Made by a program: the position numbers and the translations under genes | NCBI RefSeq assembly: GCF_003116015.1 | Contig: NZ_LGQZ01000005.1 | Coordinates: 1-64,000, forward strand | From: Azospirillum sp. TSO22-1 | GTDB taxonomy: Bacteria > Pseudomonadota > Alphaproteobacteria > Azospirillales > Azospirillaceae | Length of the DNA stretch: 64,000 nucleotides | Direction of reading: 5' to 3' | Part shown: positions 42,441 to 50,245 of the stretch, piece after piece | Numbering within the stretch: the first letter of the stretch is position 1 | Layout of the letters: each line of letters begins with the position of its first letter | Notes under the pieces: generated by a model | Told to the model about the DNA's origin: nothing | What the model saw: the letters and a program-made list of their open reading frames with translations, nothing else | Database searches by the model: none

Positions 42441-43153
42441 TCGCCCTCAAGGGCGTGTCGATCGGCTACGGCGCCGACGCGCCGCCAGTGCTCGCCGGCC
42501 TCGACCTGGAGGTGGAGCGCGGCAGCTTCGTCGCCATCGTCGGCCCGTCCGGAGTCGGCAAGTCCACGCTGCTGCGGGTCGTCGCCGGGCTGCACCGGCA
42601 GCGCGCCGGCACCGTGGTGCTGAATGCCTCGGAACGGCCGCAGCACCGCCCCTTCGGCCTCGTCTTCCAGGACCCGCGCCTGCTGCCCTGGCGGCGGGTC
42701 GAGCGCAACGTGCAGCTCGGCCTGGAGGGGCTGCCGGTCGGCCGCGCCGAGCGCCAGGAACGCGCCCGTACGGCGCTGAAGCTGGTGCGGCTGGAGGAGT
42801 ACGGGACGCGCTGGCCCTACGAGCTGTCGGGCGGCCAGCGCCAGCGCGTCGGCATCGCCCGCGCGCTGGCGGTGGACCCGGACATCCTGCTGATGGACGA
42901 ACCGTTCGGCGCGCTGGACGCCATCACCCGGCGCGGCCTGCAGGACGAGCTGAAGCGCATCCACCGCGAGACCGGCAAGACGACGCTGTTCGTCACGCAC
43001 GACATCGAGGAGGCGGTCTTCCTCGCCGACCGCGTGCTGCTGCTGTCGGGAACGCCGGCGCGGGTGGCGCAGGACCTCGACACGCGCAACGGCACCAGCG
43101 CCGAGAATGTCGAGCGGATCCGGGCCGGGCTGGCGGGGGATTACGAGATCTGA
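42428..43153 (+). CDS. Sulfonate-type ABC transporter ATPase
   Basis: A 241-residue ATPase with Walker A GPSGVGKST, Q-loop LVFQDPRLLPW, signature LSGGQRQRVGIARAL, Walker B ILLMDEPFGALD and H-loop VTHDIEEAV, as in SsuB/TauB. It energises the permease encoded immediately upstream. Confidence 0.92.
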   Translation: MAAVIALKGVSIGYGADAPPVLAGLDLEVERGSFVAIVGPSGVGKSTLLRVVAGLHRQRAGTVVLNASERPQHRPFGLVFQDPRLLPWRRVERNVQLGLEGLPVGRAERQERARTALKLVRLEEYGTRWPYELSGGQRQRVGIARALAVDPDILLMDEPFGALDAITRRGLQDELKRIHRETGKTTLFVTHDIEEAVFLADRVLLLSGTPARVAQDLDTRNGTSAENVERIRAGLAGDYEI

Positions 43154-43157
43154 CGGT

Positions 43158-43256
43158 GTATTGCCCCCACCCTACCCCTCCCCCGCTTCGCAGGGGAGGG
43201 AACTCCGCCGCCCTGCCCCCTCCCCTGCGCCAGCGGGGGAGGGATGGGGTGGGAAC
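43158..43256. repeat. Dispersed intergenic repeat, uninterrupted copy
   Basis: GCCCCCACCCTACCCCTCCC at the left and GGGGGAGGGATGGGGTGGGA at the right are complementary, with inner hairpins. This is the intact form of the element that carries an insertion at 36840-36993. It separates the converging ATPase and DUF47 genes. Confidence 0.75.
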
Positions 43257-43268
43257 ACGTGGCGCGGC

Positions 43269-43925
43269 CTACACGTGCTCGCTGACGATCCCCGTCACCG
43301 TCTTCGCCACGTCCTTCAGCCGGTCGGCGACCAGCGCCACGAGGTCGTAGGTCTCCTCGACCAGCAGCTTCTCGCCCGACGACAGGGTGTTCCCGGTGCT
43401 CCACAGCTGCGCCAGGCCGGAGTCGCGCAGGTCGTTGACCACCTTCTTGGCGCGCTTGACCTTCTTGAAGTTCTCCAGGAGCGGCTCCGACTCCCGGCTG
43501 ACGGATTCCAGCATCGGCATGCTCTCGCGCACGATCTCGGCGCAGCGCACCACCTCGTCGGCCATCTGCTTCATTTGCGGGGTGAAATCGTGGATGCCGC
43601 GCAGCAGGATGCGGCGCGAGGCGTCCTTCATGGTGTCCACCGTGTCGTCCAGCCCGTCGATCAGCGCCTGGATCTGCGAGCGGTCGAAGGGCGTGATGAA
43701 GGTGCGGTGGGTGGCCTCGATGGTCTCTTCGGTGATGCGGTCGGCCTCGCGCTCCATCTTGCGGATGATGGCGACGAGGTCCTCGCGCGTGCCTTCACCG
43801 TGGATGATGGCGCGGAACGCCCGCGCCGCCTCGGCGACCCGGTCGGCGTGCTCGACGAACTTGTCGATGAACGGCTCTTCCTTCGGCATGAGCCGGTTGA
43901 AGAGGCCGATGAAGGTGCGCAGCAT
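43269..43925 (-). CDS. DUF47 / PhoU-like family protein
   Basis: A 218-residue all-helical protein of the DUF47 family (PhoU-like fold), with the conserved acidic motif READRITEE near residue 61 and GLDDTVDTMKDASRRI near residue 91. Relatives are usually next to a Pit-type phosphate transporter and regulate it. No pit gene follows here, so its partner is elsewhere or absent. Cytosolic. Confidence 0.85.
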   Translation of the reverse strand: MLRTFIGLFNRLMPKEEPFIDKFVEHADRVAEAARAFRAIIHGEGTREDLVAIIRKMEREADRITEETIEATHRTFITPFDRSQIQALIDGLDDTVDTMKDASRRILLRGIHDFTPQMKQMADEVVRCAEIVRESMPMLESVSRESEPLLENFKKVKRAKKVVNDLRDSGLAQLWSTGNTLSSGEKLLVEETYDLVALVADRLKDVAKTVTGIVSEHV

Positions 43926-44139
43926 GCCGGTCCATCCGATCTGGTCGTTGTGCCGGCGCGCACTCTAGCCGCGCATCATAAAAACGCAACATTCCGGGGC
44001 GCAGGCCAGAAGCGCATCAAGGCCGCCGCCCGCCTCGAAGGCTGGAGCGGCGGCCCGATGGAGGTCAACACCGTAACCGGAAGGAGCATCAGCGCCTTTT
44101 GCGCCTCGCTGACGCCACTGTCGCGAATTCCACCCCGGG

Positions 44140-44159
44140 CCGCAGTGACGGCCGTCACA
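44140..44159. repeat. 20-bp palindromic repeat, left copy
   Basis: CCGCAGTGACGGCCGTCACA, containing the perfect palindrome TGACGGCCGTCA, just past the stop of the 44162 gene. An identical copy is at 44586-44605. Confidence 0.8.
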
Positions 44160-44161
44160 CC

Positions 44162-44530
44162 CTAGCAACTGATCGACAGGCCGGACGTGGACGGCGTGGC
44201 GACGTCGGCGTCCGCAGCGGGGGAGCGGTCGATCGACGCCGCGGCCTCGTAGGCGGCGGCGCTGCGCTTGGCCAGGGCCGGCGACGGCAGAACGGTGCGC
44301 ACCGCCGGGCGCGGCGGCGGGACGGCCTCGGCCAGGGGGCGGGACGGCGGCGGCGGATTGAGGGTGGCGCGGCCGATGGTGGCGACGACCGCCGGCTCGG
44401 TCGACAGCGCGGACGCGAAGTCGCGCTGCGGAGCGGGCGCCCGCTGGGACTGGATGGTGTCCGCCTCGCGGTAGCGCCGCGTGACCGCCGACGCCACCGA
44501 TGCGGCCCCTATGCCCGACTGCGCAACCAC
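44162..44530 (-). CDS. Hypothetical Ala/Pro-rich protein
   Basis: A 122-residue frame of low complexity (Ala, Pro, Ser, Arg), with no signal peptide and one C-terminal Cys. The GTG at 44530 is preceded by an AAGG site. The stretch RATLNPPPPSRPLAEAVPPPRP suggests a disordered linker. It lies between two copies of a 20-bp palindrome. Protein family not recognised, and a non-coding explanation cannot be excluded. Confidence 0.4.
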   Translation of the reverse strand: MVAQSGIGAASVASAVTRRYREADTIQSQRAPAPQRDFASALSTEPAVVATIGRATLNPPPPSRPLAEAVPPPRPAVRTVLPSPALAKRSAAAYEAAASIDRSPAADADVATPSTSGLSISC

Positions 44531-44585
44531 GCCTTACGCCCTTCCTCCGGTCATTCCCCGCGATCATCGCACACGCACGGCCGGT

Positions 44586-44605
44586 CCGCAGTGACGGCCG
44601 TCACA
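44586..44605. repeat. 20-bp palindromic repeat, right copy
   Basis: Exact second copy of the sequence at 44140-44159, upstream of both the 44162 gene and the divergent 44721 gene. Candidate protein-binding site. Confidence 0.8.
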
Positions 44606-44720
44606 GCTCACCCCTGCGTGTTTCGGATTTGACGAATTTGGCCGCCATTCGTCGGAAAATTCTTCGTCTTCGAAGCTTACCCGACGCGCTACCTTCTACC
44701 CCACGAGGATGGAGGGAGTC

Positions 44721-45074
44721 ATGAGCGTGTTGGGCCGGACCGTGATCGGCGTGCTTTTCCTGTCCCTGTGCGGGGCGGCGGCACCGGCATCGGCGAGCGA
44801 CGGCGCCGCGTCCGCCAACGCCTGCCCGTACGACATGGCGGTGACGGTGGCGCTCGGCCGGCAGTCGCTGACCATCCCGCAGAGCGCGCTGCTGGAGGGC
44901 GGCGACGTCATCGACGGCTATGAACTGCGCCCGGACCACAGCCGACTCGTGCTGGAAATCGTCGGCCGGCGCGGCGAGGTGTGGCACGCCCCGATGACCA
45001 AGCTGGTGCGCGGGAAGCGCTGCCAGGGCATCTTCCTCGGCCGCCCGGTGCAGGCGGCGGCGCGCAGCGACTAG
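44721..45074 (+). CDS. Small exported protein of unknown function
   Basis: A 117-residue protein with a signal peptide (residues 1-25, ASA cleavage site) and a mature part with two cysteines (NACPYDMAV and GKRCQGIFLG) that could form a disulfide. ATG 44721 follows GGAGGGAG. No family recognised. It converges on the response regulator gene, with the stop codons overlapping (CTAG). Confidence 0.7.
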   Translation: MSVLGRTVIGVLFLSLCGAAAPASASDGAASANACPYDMAVTVALGRQSLTIPQSALLEGGDVIDGYELRPDHSRLVLEIVGRRGEVWHAPMTKLVRGKRCQGIFLGRPVQAAARSD

Positions 45075-45430
45075 CACCCGCGCACCACTCCGACGGCGCG
45101 GACGATCTGATCCCCCCAGAACGGCTTGTGGATGATGACCAAACGCCCTGTGGAGGCGTCGGGGAAAACGTCGCTGTAGCCGGTCATGACGACGATGGGC
45201 AACCCGGGGCGCCGTTCGCGCATCCGGGCGATCAGGCCGATCCCGTCGAGCCGCGGCATACGCAGGTCGGTCACCAGAACGTCGGCGGGGTCGCGCGCAT
45301 CCAACTCCAGCGCCTCGATCCCGTCGCGCGCCAGGGTGACGCGGTAGCCGCTCTCCTCCAGCATGCCACCGACGGTGACCGCGACCAGTGGTTCGTCTTC
45401 GGCGATGATCACATGCGGGAACGAAGACAT
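45071..45430 (-). CDS. Single-domain response regulator
   Basis: A 119-residue receiver: EDE acidic triad (IIAEDEPLV), acceptor Asp in VLVTDLRMPRLDG, Thr in VVMTGYSD and Lys in IIHKPFWG. No output domain and no kinase gene nearby. The sequence type (AEDEPLVA, LRMPRLDG) is that of receivers paired with hybrid kinases. Partner unknown. Confidence 0.88.
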   Translation of the reverse strand: MSSFPHVIIAEDEPLVAVTVGGMLEESGYRVTLARDGIEALELDARDPADVLVTDLRMPRLDGIGLIARMRERRPGLPIVVMTGYSDVFPDASTGRLVIIHKPFWGDQIVRAVGVVRGC

Positions 45431-45558
45431 CGGAACCGGCCTGAAAACGCATCACGACTGCGCGGTTGTACCCTACTTGGCCCCGGCGCCGTTATTCGCC
45501 ATGCGGCAGAGCGACACATCCTGGAAGGCATACCGAAAGACGGACCGCACGCCCCGCC

Positions 45559-45909
45559 CTAGTCCGCCGCACCGCCGTCCTGGCTGCCGCCGGGCCGGTG
45601 CAGCAGCCGCGCCTGATTCTGCCGGGCCGTCTGCGCCGTGGCGGCGCGCAACAGACGGATGCCGTCCCAGGCTTGGGCGTAGGCGGCTTCAGCCCGCGCC
45701 AAGCTCTCCTCGACCTGCATGCGCAGTTCCTCCGCCCGGTCGACGATGATGCGGGCACGCCGCGCCCGCTCCGCGGCCTCGGGATTGCCGGGCAGCGCGT
45801 TCCGGCCAGCTTCCGCCGCGATGTGGCGGGCCAGATCCTCCGCACGCTTGGCGGATTCCAGAAGGCGGCGCTGCGAATCGATGGAGGCGGGCATGTCGGG
45901 GTCACGCAT
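45559..45909 (-). CDS. Hypothetical helical protein
   Basis: A 116-residue, mostly alpha-helical and probably coiled-coil protein (SQRRLLESAKRAEDLARHIA, RARIIVDRAEELRMQVEESL). No signal peptide or known domain. No good ribosome-binding site is seen before ATG 45909 or the alternative ATG at 45894. The composition supports a real protein. Confidence 0.55.
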   Translation of the reverse strand: MRDPDMPASIDSQRRLLESAKRAEDLARHIAAEAGRNALPGNPEAAERARRARIIVDRAEELRMQVEESLARAEAAYAQAWDGIRLLRAATAQTARQNQARLLHRPGGSQDGGAAD

Positions 45910-46048
45910 CGGGTTTTGCTAAAACCTGGGAATGATACGTGCGCTTCGGCGGCGGCGAAGGCAACTTGGTCCTTCGGCAATTTTCGGCATAGGCCTCGAC
46001 GAAATTGTTACCCCGTCCGGCGATGCCCTCCTCGCCCGGCGCACAAAG

Positions 46049-46079
46049 AAAAAAGGCCGCCGGTTCGCACCCGCGGCCC
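46049..46079 (-). terminator. Rho-independent terminator, minus strand
   Basis: On the minus strand GGCCGCGGGTGCGAACCGGC folds back through GGCC and is followed by a T run (A run at 46049-46054). No gene lies directly upstream on that strand, so it may end an unannotated RNA starting somewhere in 46080-46300. Confidence 0.55.
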
Positions 46080-46253
46080 TGAGTCTAGGGAGGAAACGCC
46101 CTGTAAAGGGCATGCCGCCGAAGCGACAACTGATATACTAATACCGCGCCGCACAAAAGCCAAGCCCCCACCGGCCGCCTTTCGGCGCCTGTGTCTGCGA
46201 CGCAACAACGCAGCGTCCCAACCGCCGTCAGACCGCATACAACGAAGTTCATA
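46080..46253. other. Intergenic stretch with no gene
   Basis: Between the minus-strand terminator at 46049 and the plus-strand promoter at 46254. A short minus-strand open frame covers part of it (46008-46238) but runs through the terminator and has an Arg-rich composition; it is not accepted as a gene. Confidence 0.5.
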
Positions 46254-46281
46254 TTGAAGTGTCTAAACAGTTTTGTATGCT
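46254..46281 (+). promoter_or_regulatory. Sigma-70-like promoter
   Basis: TTGAAG (46254-46259) and TATGCT (46276-46281) are 16 bases apart in an AT-rich patch unusual for this genome. Transcription would start near 46288 and meet the terminator at 46330-46362. Confidence 0.5.
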
Positions 46282-46287
46282 AGCAGC

Positions 46288-46362
46288 TGAGGATATGCAC
46301 TATCGCATCTAGGATGCCATGTTACCTCGGGCCGCCGGGCGCACGCTCCGGCGGCCTTTTTT
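46288..46362 (+). ncRNA. Candidate small RNA or attenuated leader of the CBS-BON gene
   Basis: About 75 nt from the predicted start to the end of the T run. It holds no convincing open frame. Either an independent sRNA, or the terminated form of the leader of the CBS-BON gene that begins 138 bases further on. Start point is inferred from the promoter. Confidence 0.4.
46330..46362 (+). terminator. Rho-independent terminator
   Basis: GGCCGCCGG and CCGGCGGCC pair perfectly around a nine-base loop (GCGCACGCT) and run straight into six T residues. It lies upstream of the CBS-BON gene, not downstream of any plus-strand gene. Confidence 0.85.
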
Positions 46363-46499
46363 CTTCCGATGCCGGCAGTGCCCCGGTCTTTTTCCACGAT
46401 GCGGAAATCCCGGCGGCGAATTGCGCCAAATCAATCACCGGCGCCCGCAGCCGACCCAATGTTTGCTCCACCAACCAACAGCCGAGGGGGAGTGAAACG

Positions 46500-47201
46500 A
46501 TGAAAGCCATGGACCTGATGACACCACAGGTCATCACCGTTGGCCCGGACACGACCATCGCCGACGCGGCCAGGACGATGCTGGAGAACCGCATCAGCGG
46601 CATGCCCGTGGTAAACGCGGCGGGCCAGGTCGTCGGCATCATCAGCGAAGGCGACCTGCTGCGGCGTGTCGAACTGGGCACCGAACGCCATCGCTCCTGG
46701 TGGCTCGGCATCGTGTCCGGCGGCACCCTGCCCGCGGAGGACTTCATCAAGTCCCATGCCCGGAAGGTCGCGGACGTGATGACCGCCCACGTCGTCAGCG
46801 TGGACGAGAACGCGACGCCCGAGGAGGTGGTGCGCCTGATGGAGACGCGCCGGATCAAGCGCGTCCCGGTGGTCCGCAACGGGACGCTGGTCGGCATCGT
46901 CAGCCGCGCGAACCTGCTCCGCGCGCTGGCCAGCGTTGCGCCGGAGACGGCACCGGCCAGCGCGGACGACCGTGCGCTGAAGGACCGCGTGGCCGCCGCC
47001 GTCAAGGGCTTGGCCTGGGATCCCCGCGCCCACGACGCCATCGTGGTCCGCAACGGCGTCGTCCACCTCTGGGGCTTCGTCAGCACCGAGTCCCAGCGGG
47101 ACGCCGTGCGCGTCGCCGCCGAAGGCGTTCCCGGTGTCAGGGGGGTGGAGAACAACATCCAGGTCGTCGATCCCGTCGAGAGCGGCGCCTGGGGCCTCTG
47201 A
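46500..47201 (+). CDS. CBS-pair and BON domain protein
   Basis: A 233-residue protein: two CBS domains (about 8-60, MTPQVITVGPDTTIADAARTM; and about 90-145, MTAHVVSVDENATPEEVVRLM) followed by a BON domain (about 155-225, LKDRVAAAVKGLAWDPRAHDAIVVRNGVVHLWG split by short loops). CBS pairs bind adenosine nucleotides and BON domains bind membranes or proteins, so an energy- or stress-sensing role is likely. ATG 46500 follows GGGGGAG. Expression may depend on the terminator at 46330. Confidence 0.88.
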   Translation: MKAMDLMTPQVITVGPDTTIADAARTMLENRISGMPVVNAAGQVVGIISEGDLLRRVELGTERHRSWWLGIVSGGTLPAEDFIKSHARKVADVMTAHVVSVDENATPEEVVRLMETRRIKRVPVVRNGTLVGIVSRANLLRALASVAPETAPASADDRALKDRVAAAVKGLAWDPRAHDAIVVRNGVVHLWGFVSTESQRDAVRVAAEGVPGVRGVENNIQVVDPVESGAWGL

Positions 47202-47221
47202 CCGCGACCATCATACCCGAC

Positions 47222-47250
47222 AAAAAAACGGCCGCCCTCCTGGGCGGCCG
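47222..47250 (-). terminator. Rho-independent terminator downstream of mntR
   Basis: On the minus strand CGGCCGCCC-AGG-AGGGCGGCCG is followed by seven T residues. It can end mntR transcripts or the structured RNA candidate at 47222-47345. Confidence 0.85.
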
Positions 47251-47345
47251 TAGTCGTGACAGGAAGAAACATAGCAGTGCTGGTCAACGCTCATGCCCCA
47301 CCACCGCCGTCGACGCAATCGACGGCGCTTGGCGTTTTCACGGAA
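47222..47345 (-). ncRNA. Candidate structured RNA or mini-gene downstream of mntR
   Basis: Minus-strand order: a perfect hairpin (CGCCGTCGA-TTGCG-TCGACGGCG at 47307-47329), then a 27-codon frame (starts MSVDQHCYVSSCHDYGRP, ATG near 47294) that runs through the terminator hairpin. No clear promoter was found. It could be a 3' UTR-derived RNA of mntR, a short peptide, or neither. Confidence 0.3.
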
Positions 47346-47461
47346 CGGAAATTCGGGGTATCCGCTTGGGGAAATGGCGGCCCCGGCGAACGCCGTCGCA
47401 GACAGCCCGACGGTGCGCGGGGAGCAACCCGACCCGACGGCTGTACCGCGGTGGCGCCGGC

Positions 47462-47920
47462 TCATTCCGAAGCCGTGGTCCCGATGATGCGCTCGAAAGC
47501 CGCAAGGGTCTCGTCGCTCACGTGATGCTCGACGCCTTCGGCATCGCGCTCCGCCGTCTCGGCGCTCACCCCGATTGCTTTCAGGAAGCCGACGACGATG
47601 GCATGCCGCTGACGTGACCGCTCGGCCATCGCGCGCCCGGCCTCGGTCAGGAAGATGGAGCGGTATGGCTGGCTCTCGACCAGTCCGTCCCGTTGCAGGC
47701 GGGCGATCGTCTTGACCACGGTCGGGTGGGCGACGCCGAGACGCCGGGCTATGTCGGCCGCGCGCGCCTCGCCTGCGGTGTCGATCAGGTCGGCGATGAG
47801 TTCGACGTAGTCCTCGGCCACCTCGGTCTGGTGGGCCTCCCGGACCCGCTGGAAGTTCGCCGCCTGCCGGTCCGCGTCCGGCAGCGACACCAGCACCCTG
47901 CGCGTGCGCTCTGCGTTCAC
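47462..47920 (-). CDS. mntR: Manganese-responsive transcriptional regulator MntR
   Basis: A 152-residue DtxR/MntR-family repressor: N-terminal ~30 residues, then winged helix ([21 protein letters not shown]), then the metal-binding helical domain ([31 protein letters not shown]) with the usual Glu/His ligands. It reads away from mntH and should repress it when Mn(II) is sufficient. The start is GTG at 47920. Confidence 0.9.
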   Translation of the reverse strand: MNAERTRRVLVSLPDADRQAANFQRVREAHQTEVAEDYVELIADLIDTAGEARAADIARRLGVAHPTVVKTIARLQRDGLVESQPYRSIFLTEAGRAMAERSRQRHAIVVGFLKAIGVSAETAERDAEGVEHHVSDETLAAFERIIGTTASE

Positions 47921-48017
47921 CGCTCCGTCCTCCCATCGCCTGCGCAGTGTGCCACAACGCCCAAGGGCGCGGCGGCGCTTCAGTGTCGCCCGAAGGAAAA
48001 TCCGGGCGGCGGTTGAG

Positions 48018-48040
48018 AATTATAGCCGAAGCTACATGTT
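48018..48040. promoter_or_regulatory. MntR box-like operator upstream of mntH
   Basis: ATAGC-CGAA-GCTAC (48022-48035), flanked by AATT and ATGTT, matches the layout of the enterobacterial MntR box (AAACATAGC-N4-GCTATGTTT). It lies 80 bases before the mntH ATG and between the divergent mntR and mntH genes. Confidence 0.6.
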
Positions 48041-48119
48041 ATGGCATCGGGTACATCGCCGGACCGGTGCGGGATCGGTCGCGGTGCGGATGCGCCCTCG
48101 TGCCAGGGGTGGAAGAGCG

Positions 48120-49457
48120 ATGCTTCATCGGGCCAGCGAACCCTTCACGGAGGTGCCCTCCACCATTCCCCCCAGCCTGCAGGAGGTCTACCGCAGCGTC
48201 CGCGTCCCCGCCGCGGCGAGCGCGGGGCGGCGCCTGTTCGCCTTCGTCGGCCCCGGCTACCTCGTCGCCGTCGGCTACATGGATCCGGGCAACTGGGCCA
48301 CCTCGCTGGCCGGGGGATCGGCGTACGGCTACACGCTGCTGTCGGTGGCGCTGCTCTCCTCGCTGATGGCGATGCTGCTGCAAGCCCTGTGCGCGCGGGT
48401 GGGCATCGCCACGGGACAGGATCTCGCCCAGCTGTGCCGGGACCGCTTCCCCCGCCCGGTCGCCTGGGGGCTCTGGGTGCTGGCCGAGGTCGCCATCTGC
48501 GCCACCGACCTGGCCGAACTCATCGGCACCGCCATCGCGCTCAAGCTGCTGTTCGGCATCCCCCTGCTCGGCGGCGTCATGCTGACGGCGCTCGACGCGC
48601 TGCTCGTCCTCTGGCTCCAGCATCGCGGCATGCGCTGGCTCGAGGCGTTCATCGTCGCCATGATCGCCCTCATCGCCGGGTGCTTCCTGATGGAAATCGC
48701 GCTGGCCGACCCGGACTGGGCGGCCGTGCTCTCCGGCTACGCGCCGTCGGCCTCGCTGCTGAGCGACTCCACGCAGCTGTACCTCGCCATCGGCATCCTC
48801 GGCGCCACCGTCATGCCGCACAATCTGTACCTGCACACGGCGACGGTGCAATCACGGGCATTCCGACAGGACGAACAGGGGCGGCGCGAGGCCATCCGCT
48901 TCGCGACCGTCGACTCCACGGTGGCCCTGTCGATCGCTCTGGTCATCAACTCCGCCATCCTGATCCTGGCGGCGGCGGTGTTCCACGCCGCCGGTCGGAC
49001 CGAGATCGCCGAGATCCAGGAGGCCCACCAGCTGCTCACCCCGATGGTCGGCGCCGGGACCGCGGCGACGCTGTTCGCCGTGGCGCTGCTCGCCTGCGGC
49101 CTCACCGCGACGGTGACCGCGACGCTCTCCGGGCAGGTGGTGATGGAGGGTTTCCTGCGCTTCCGCCTGCCGCCGGTGTTGCGCCGGTTGGTGACCCGGC
49201 TCATCGCCATCATCCCGGCCGTGATGGTCACCTGGCAGTATGGCGAGAGCGGAACGGCGCAACTGCTGATCCTGTCGCAGGTCACGCTGTCCCTTCAGCT
49301 GCCGTTCGCCGTCATCCCGCTGATGCTGTTCGCCACCGACCGCTCCCGGCTCGGCGTCCTGGCGGCGCCGCGCTGGCAGGCTGTCCTCGGCTGGGCGGCC
49401 ACGGCCCTGATCGTCGGGCTGAACCTGAAGCTGCTGTACGACACCGCGGTCGGTTGA
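48120..49457 (+). CDS. mntH: Nramp-family manganese/divalent metal importer MntH
   Basis: A 445-residue inner membrane transporter with about 11 helices. The proton-coupled metal site is visible in helix 1 ([11 protein letters not shown], the DPGN motif) and helix 6 ([16 protein letters not shown], the MPHN motif). It imports Mn(II), and mntR with its box lies divergent. ATG 48120 follows GGAAGAG. Confidence 0.93.
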   Translation: MLHRASEPFTEVPSTIPPSLQEVYRSVRVPAAASAGRRLFAFVGPGYLVAVGYMDPGNWATSLAGGSAYGYTLLSVALLSSLMAMLLQALCARVGIATGQDLAQLCRDRFPRPVAWGLWVLAEVAICATDLAELIGTAIALKLLFGIPLLGGVMLTALDALLVLWLQHRGMRWLEAFIVAMIALIAGCFLMEIALADPDWAAVLSGYAPSASLLSDSTQLYLAIGILGATVMPHNLYLHTATVQSRAFRQDEQGRREAIRFATVDSTVALSIALVINSAILILAAAVFHAAGRTEIAEIQEAHQLLTPMVGAGTAATLFAVALLACGLTATVTATLSGQVVMEGFLRFRLPPVLRRLVTRLIAIIPAVMVTWQYGESGTAQLLILSQVTLSLQLPFAVIPLMLFATDRSRLGVLAAPRWQAVLGWAATALIVGLNLKLLYDTAVG

Positions 49458-49583
49458 CGGCAGCCCGGCGCGGCCACCGCGCCCGACCGGCCGCACGCGC
49501 TCCGCCCTTGCGGACGGCCGGGCTTGGGATCATGATCCGGCCGCATCGCCGCCAGCCTTCGCGGCCCGATCCAAAGCGTTGTC

Positions 49584-50231
49584 ATGTCTTTGCCCCGGCC
49601 AGCGGCCACGATCCTCGGCTGTGTCCTGCTGACCTGCTCAGCGCCGAGCCTTGCCCTCGCATCCGTCGGGATCACCGGGAGCGACTTCCGAACCGTTCCG
49701 AGCGCCACCGACGCCATCGGCTCCGCGCCCGCCGCGTGGCGGCCCGTGGGCGGCGCGCCGGACGGGGCGACACCGATCGACGAGCCGGAAGGGGATGCCG
49801 CCGAAAGTGGCGAAGCCGGGATCGGGCGCTCGGACGCCGCCGCGCCGGTGACTGCGGAGCTTCGCAAGGAGGCGGAAGACGGCGACGCCGAGGCGCAGTA
49901 CGAGCTCGCGACCGCCTACGCCGTCGGCGGCGGCGTGCCGCGCGATCCGGCCACCGCCGCCCAATGGATGGAGAAGGCGGCGCTTCAGGACTTTCCTCCG
50001 GCCGTGGCGGACCTCGGGGTCATGTACCTGCACGGCGACGGGGTGCCCCGCGACCTGGTCAGGGCGTGCGCCCTCCTGACGGCCGCCATCGGTCTCGCTG
50101 TGCCGGCGGAGATCCGGCCAGAGGTGGCGTGCGGCGAACTGTCGGCCGACGACCGGAAGAGGGCCGAGGCGATCGCCGCGGACCGGGCGCTCTGGCGCGG
50201 CCATGCGGAACCGCCGTCGGGGCTTCCGTAA
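49584..50231 (+). CDS. Exported Sel1-repeat protein
   Basis: A 215-residue protein with a signal peptide (about 1-26), a disordered acidic stretch (60-85) and two Sel1-type repeats (AEAQYELATAYAVGGGVPRD and the next ~36 residues, PAVADLGVMYLHGDGVPRD). The repeats form a short solenoid for protein binding in the periplasm. The partner is unknown. It converges on the DMT transporter gene. Confidence 0.82.
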   Translation: MSLPRPAATILGCVLLTCSAPSLALASVGITGSDFRTVPSATDAIGSAPAAWRPVGGAPDGATPIDEPEGDAAESGEAGIGRSDAAAPVTAELRKEAEDGDAEAQYELATAYAVGGGVPRDPATAAQWMEKAALQDFPPAVADLGVMYLHGDGVPRDLVRACALLTAAIGLAVPAEIRPEVACGELSADDRKRAEAIAADRALWRGHAEPPSGLP

Positions 50232-50245
50232 TCCGGTCTGCCCGG

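Noticed and set aside
46008-46238. 76-codon minus-strand frame
   Set aside because: Runs through a strong minus-strand terminator, Arg/Gly-rich, no ribosome-binding site.
47921-48119. yybP-ykoY manganese riboswitch upstream of mntH
   Set aside because: No conserved paired GGGGAGUA-type motif or fitting stems were found; the MntR-like box explains regulation better.
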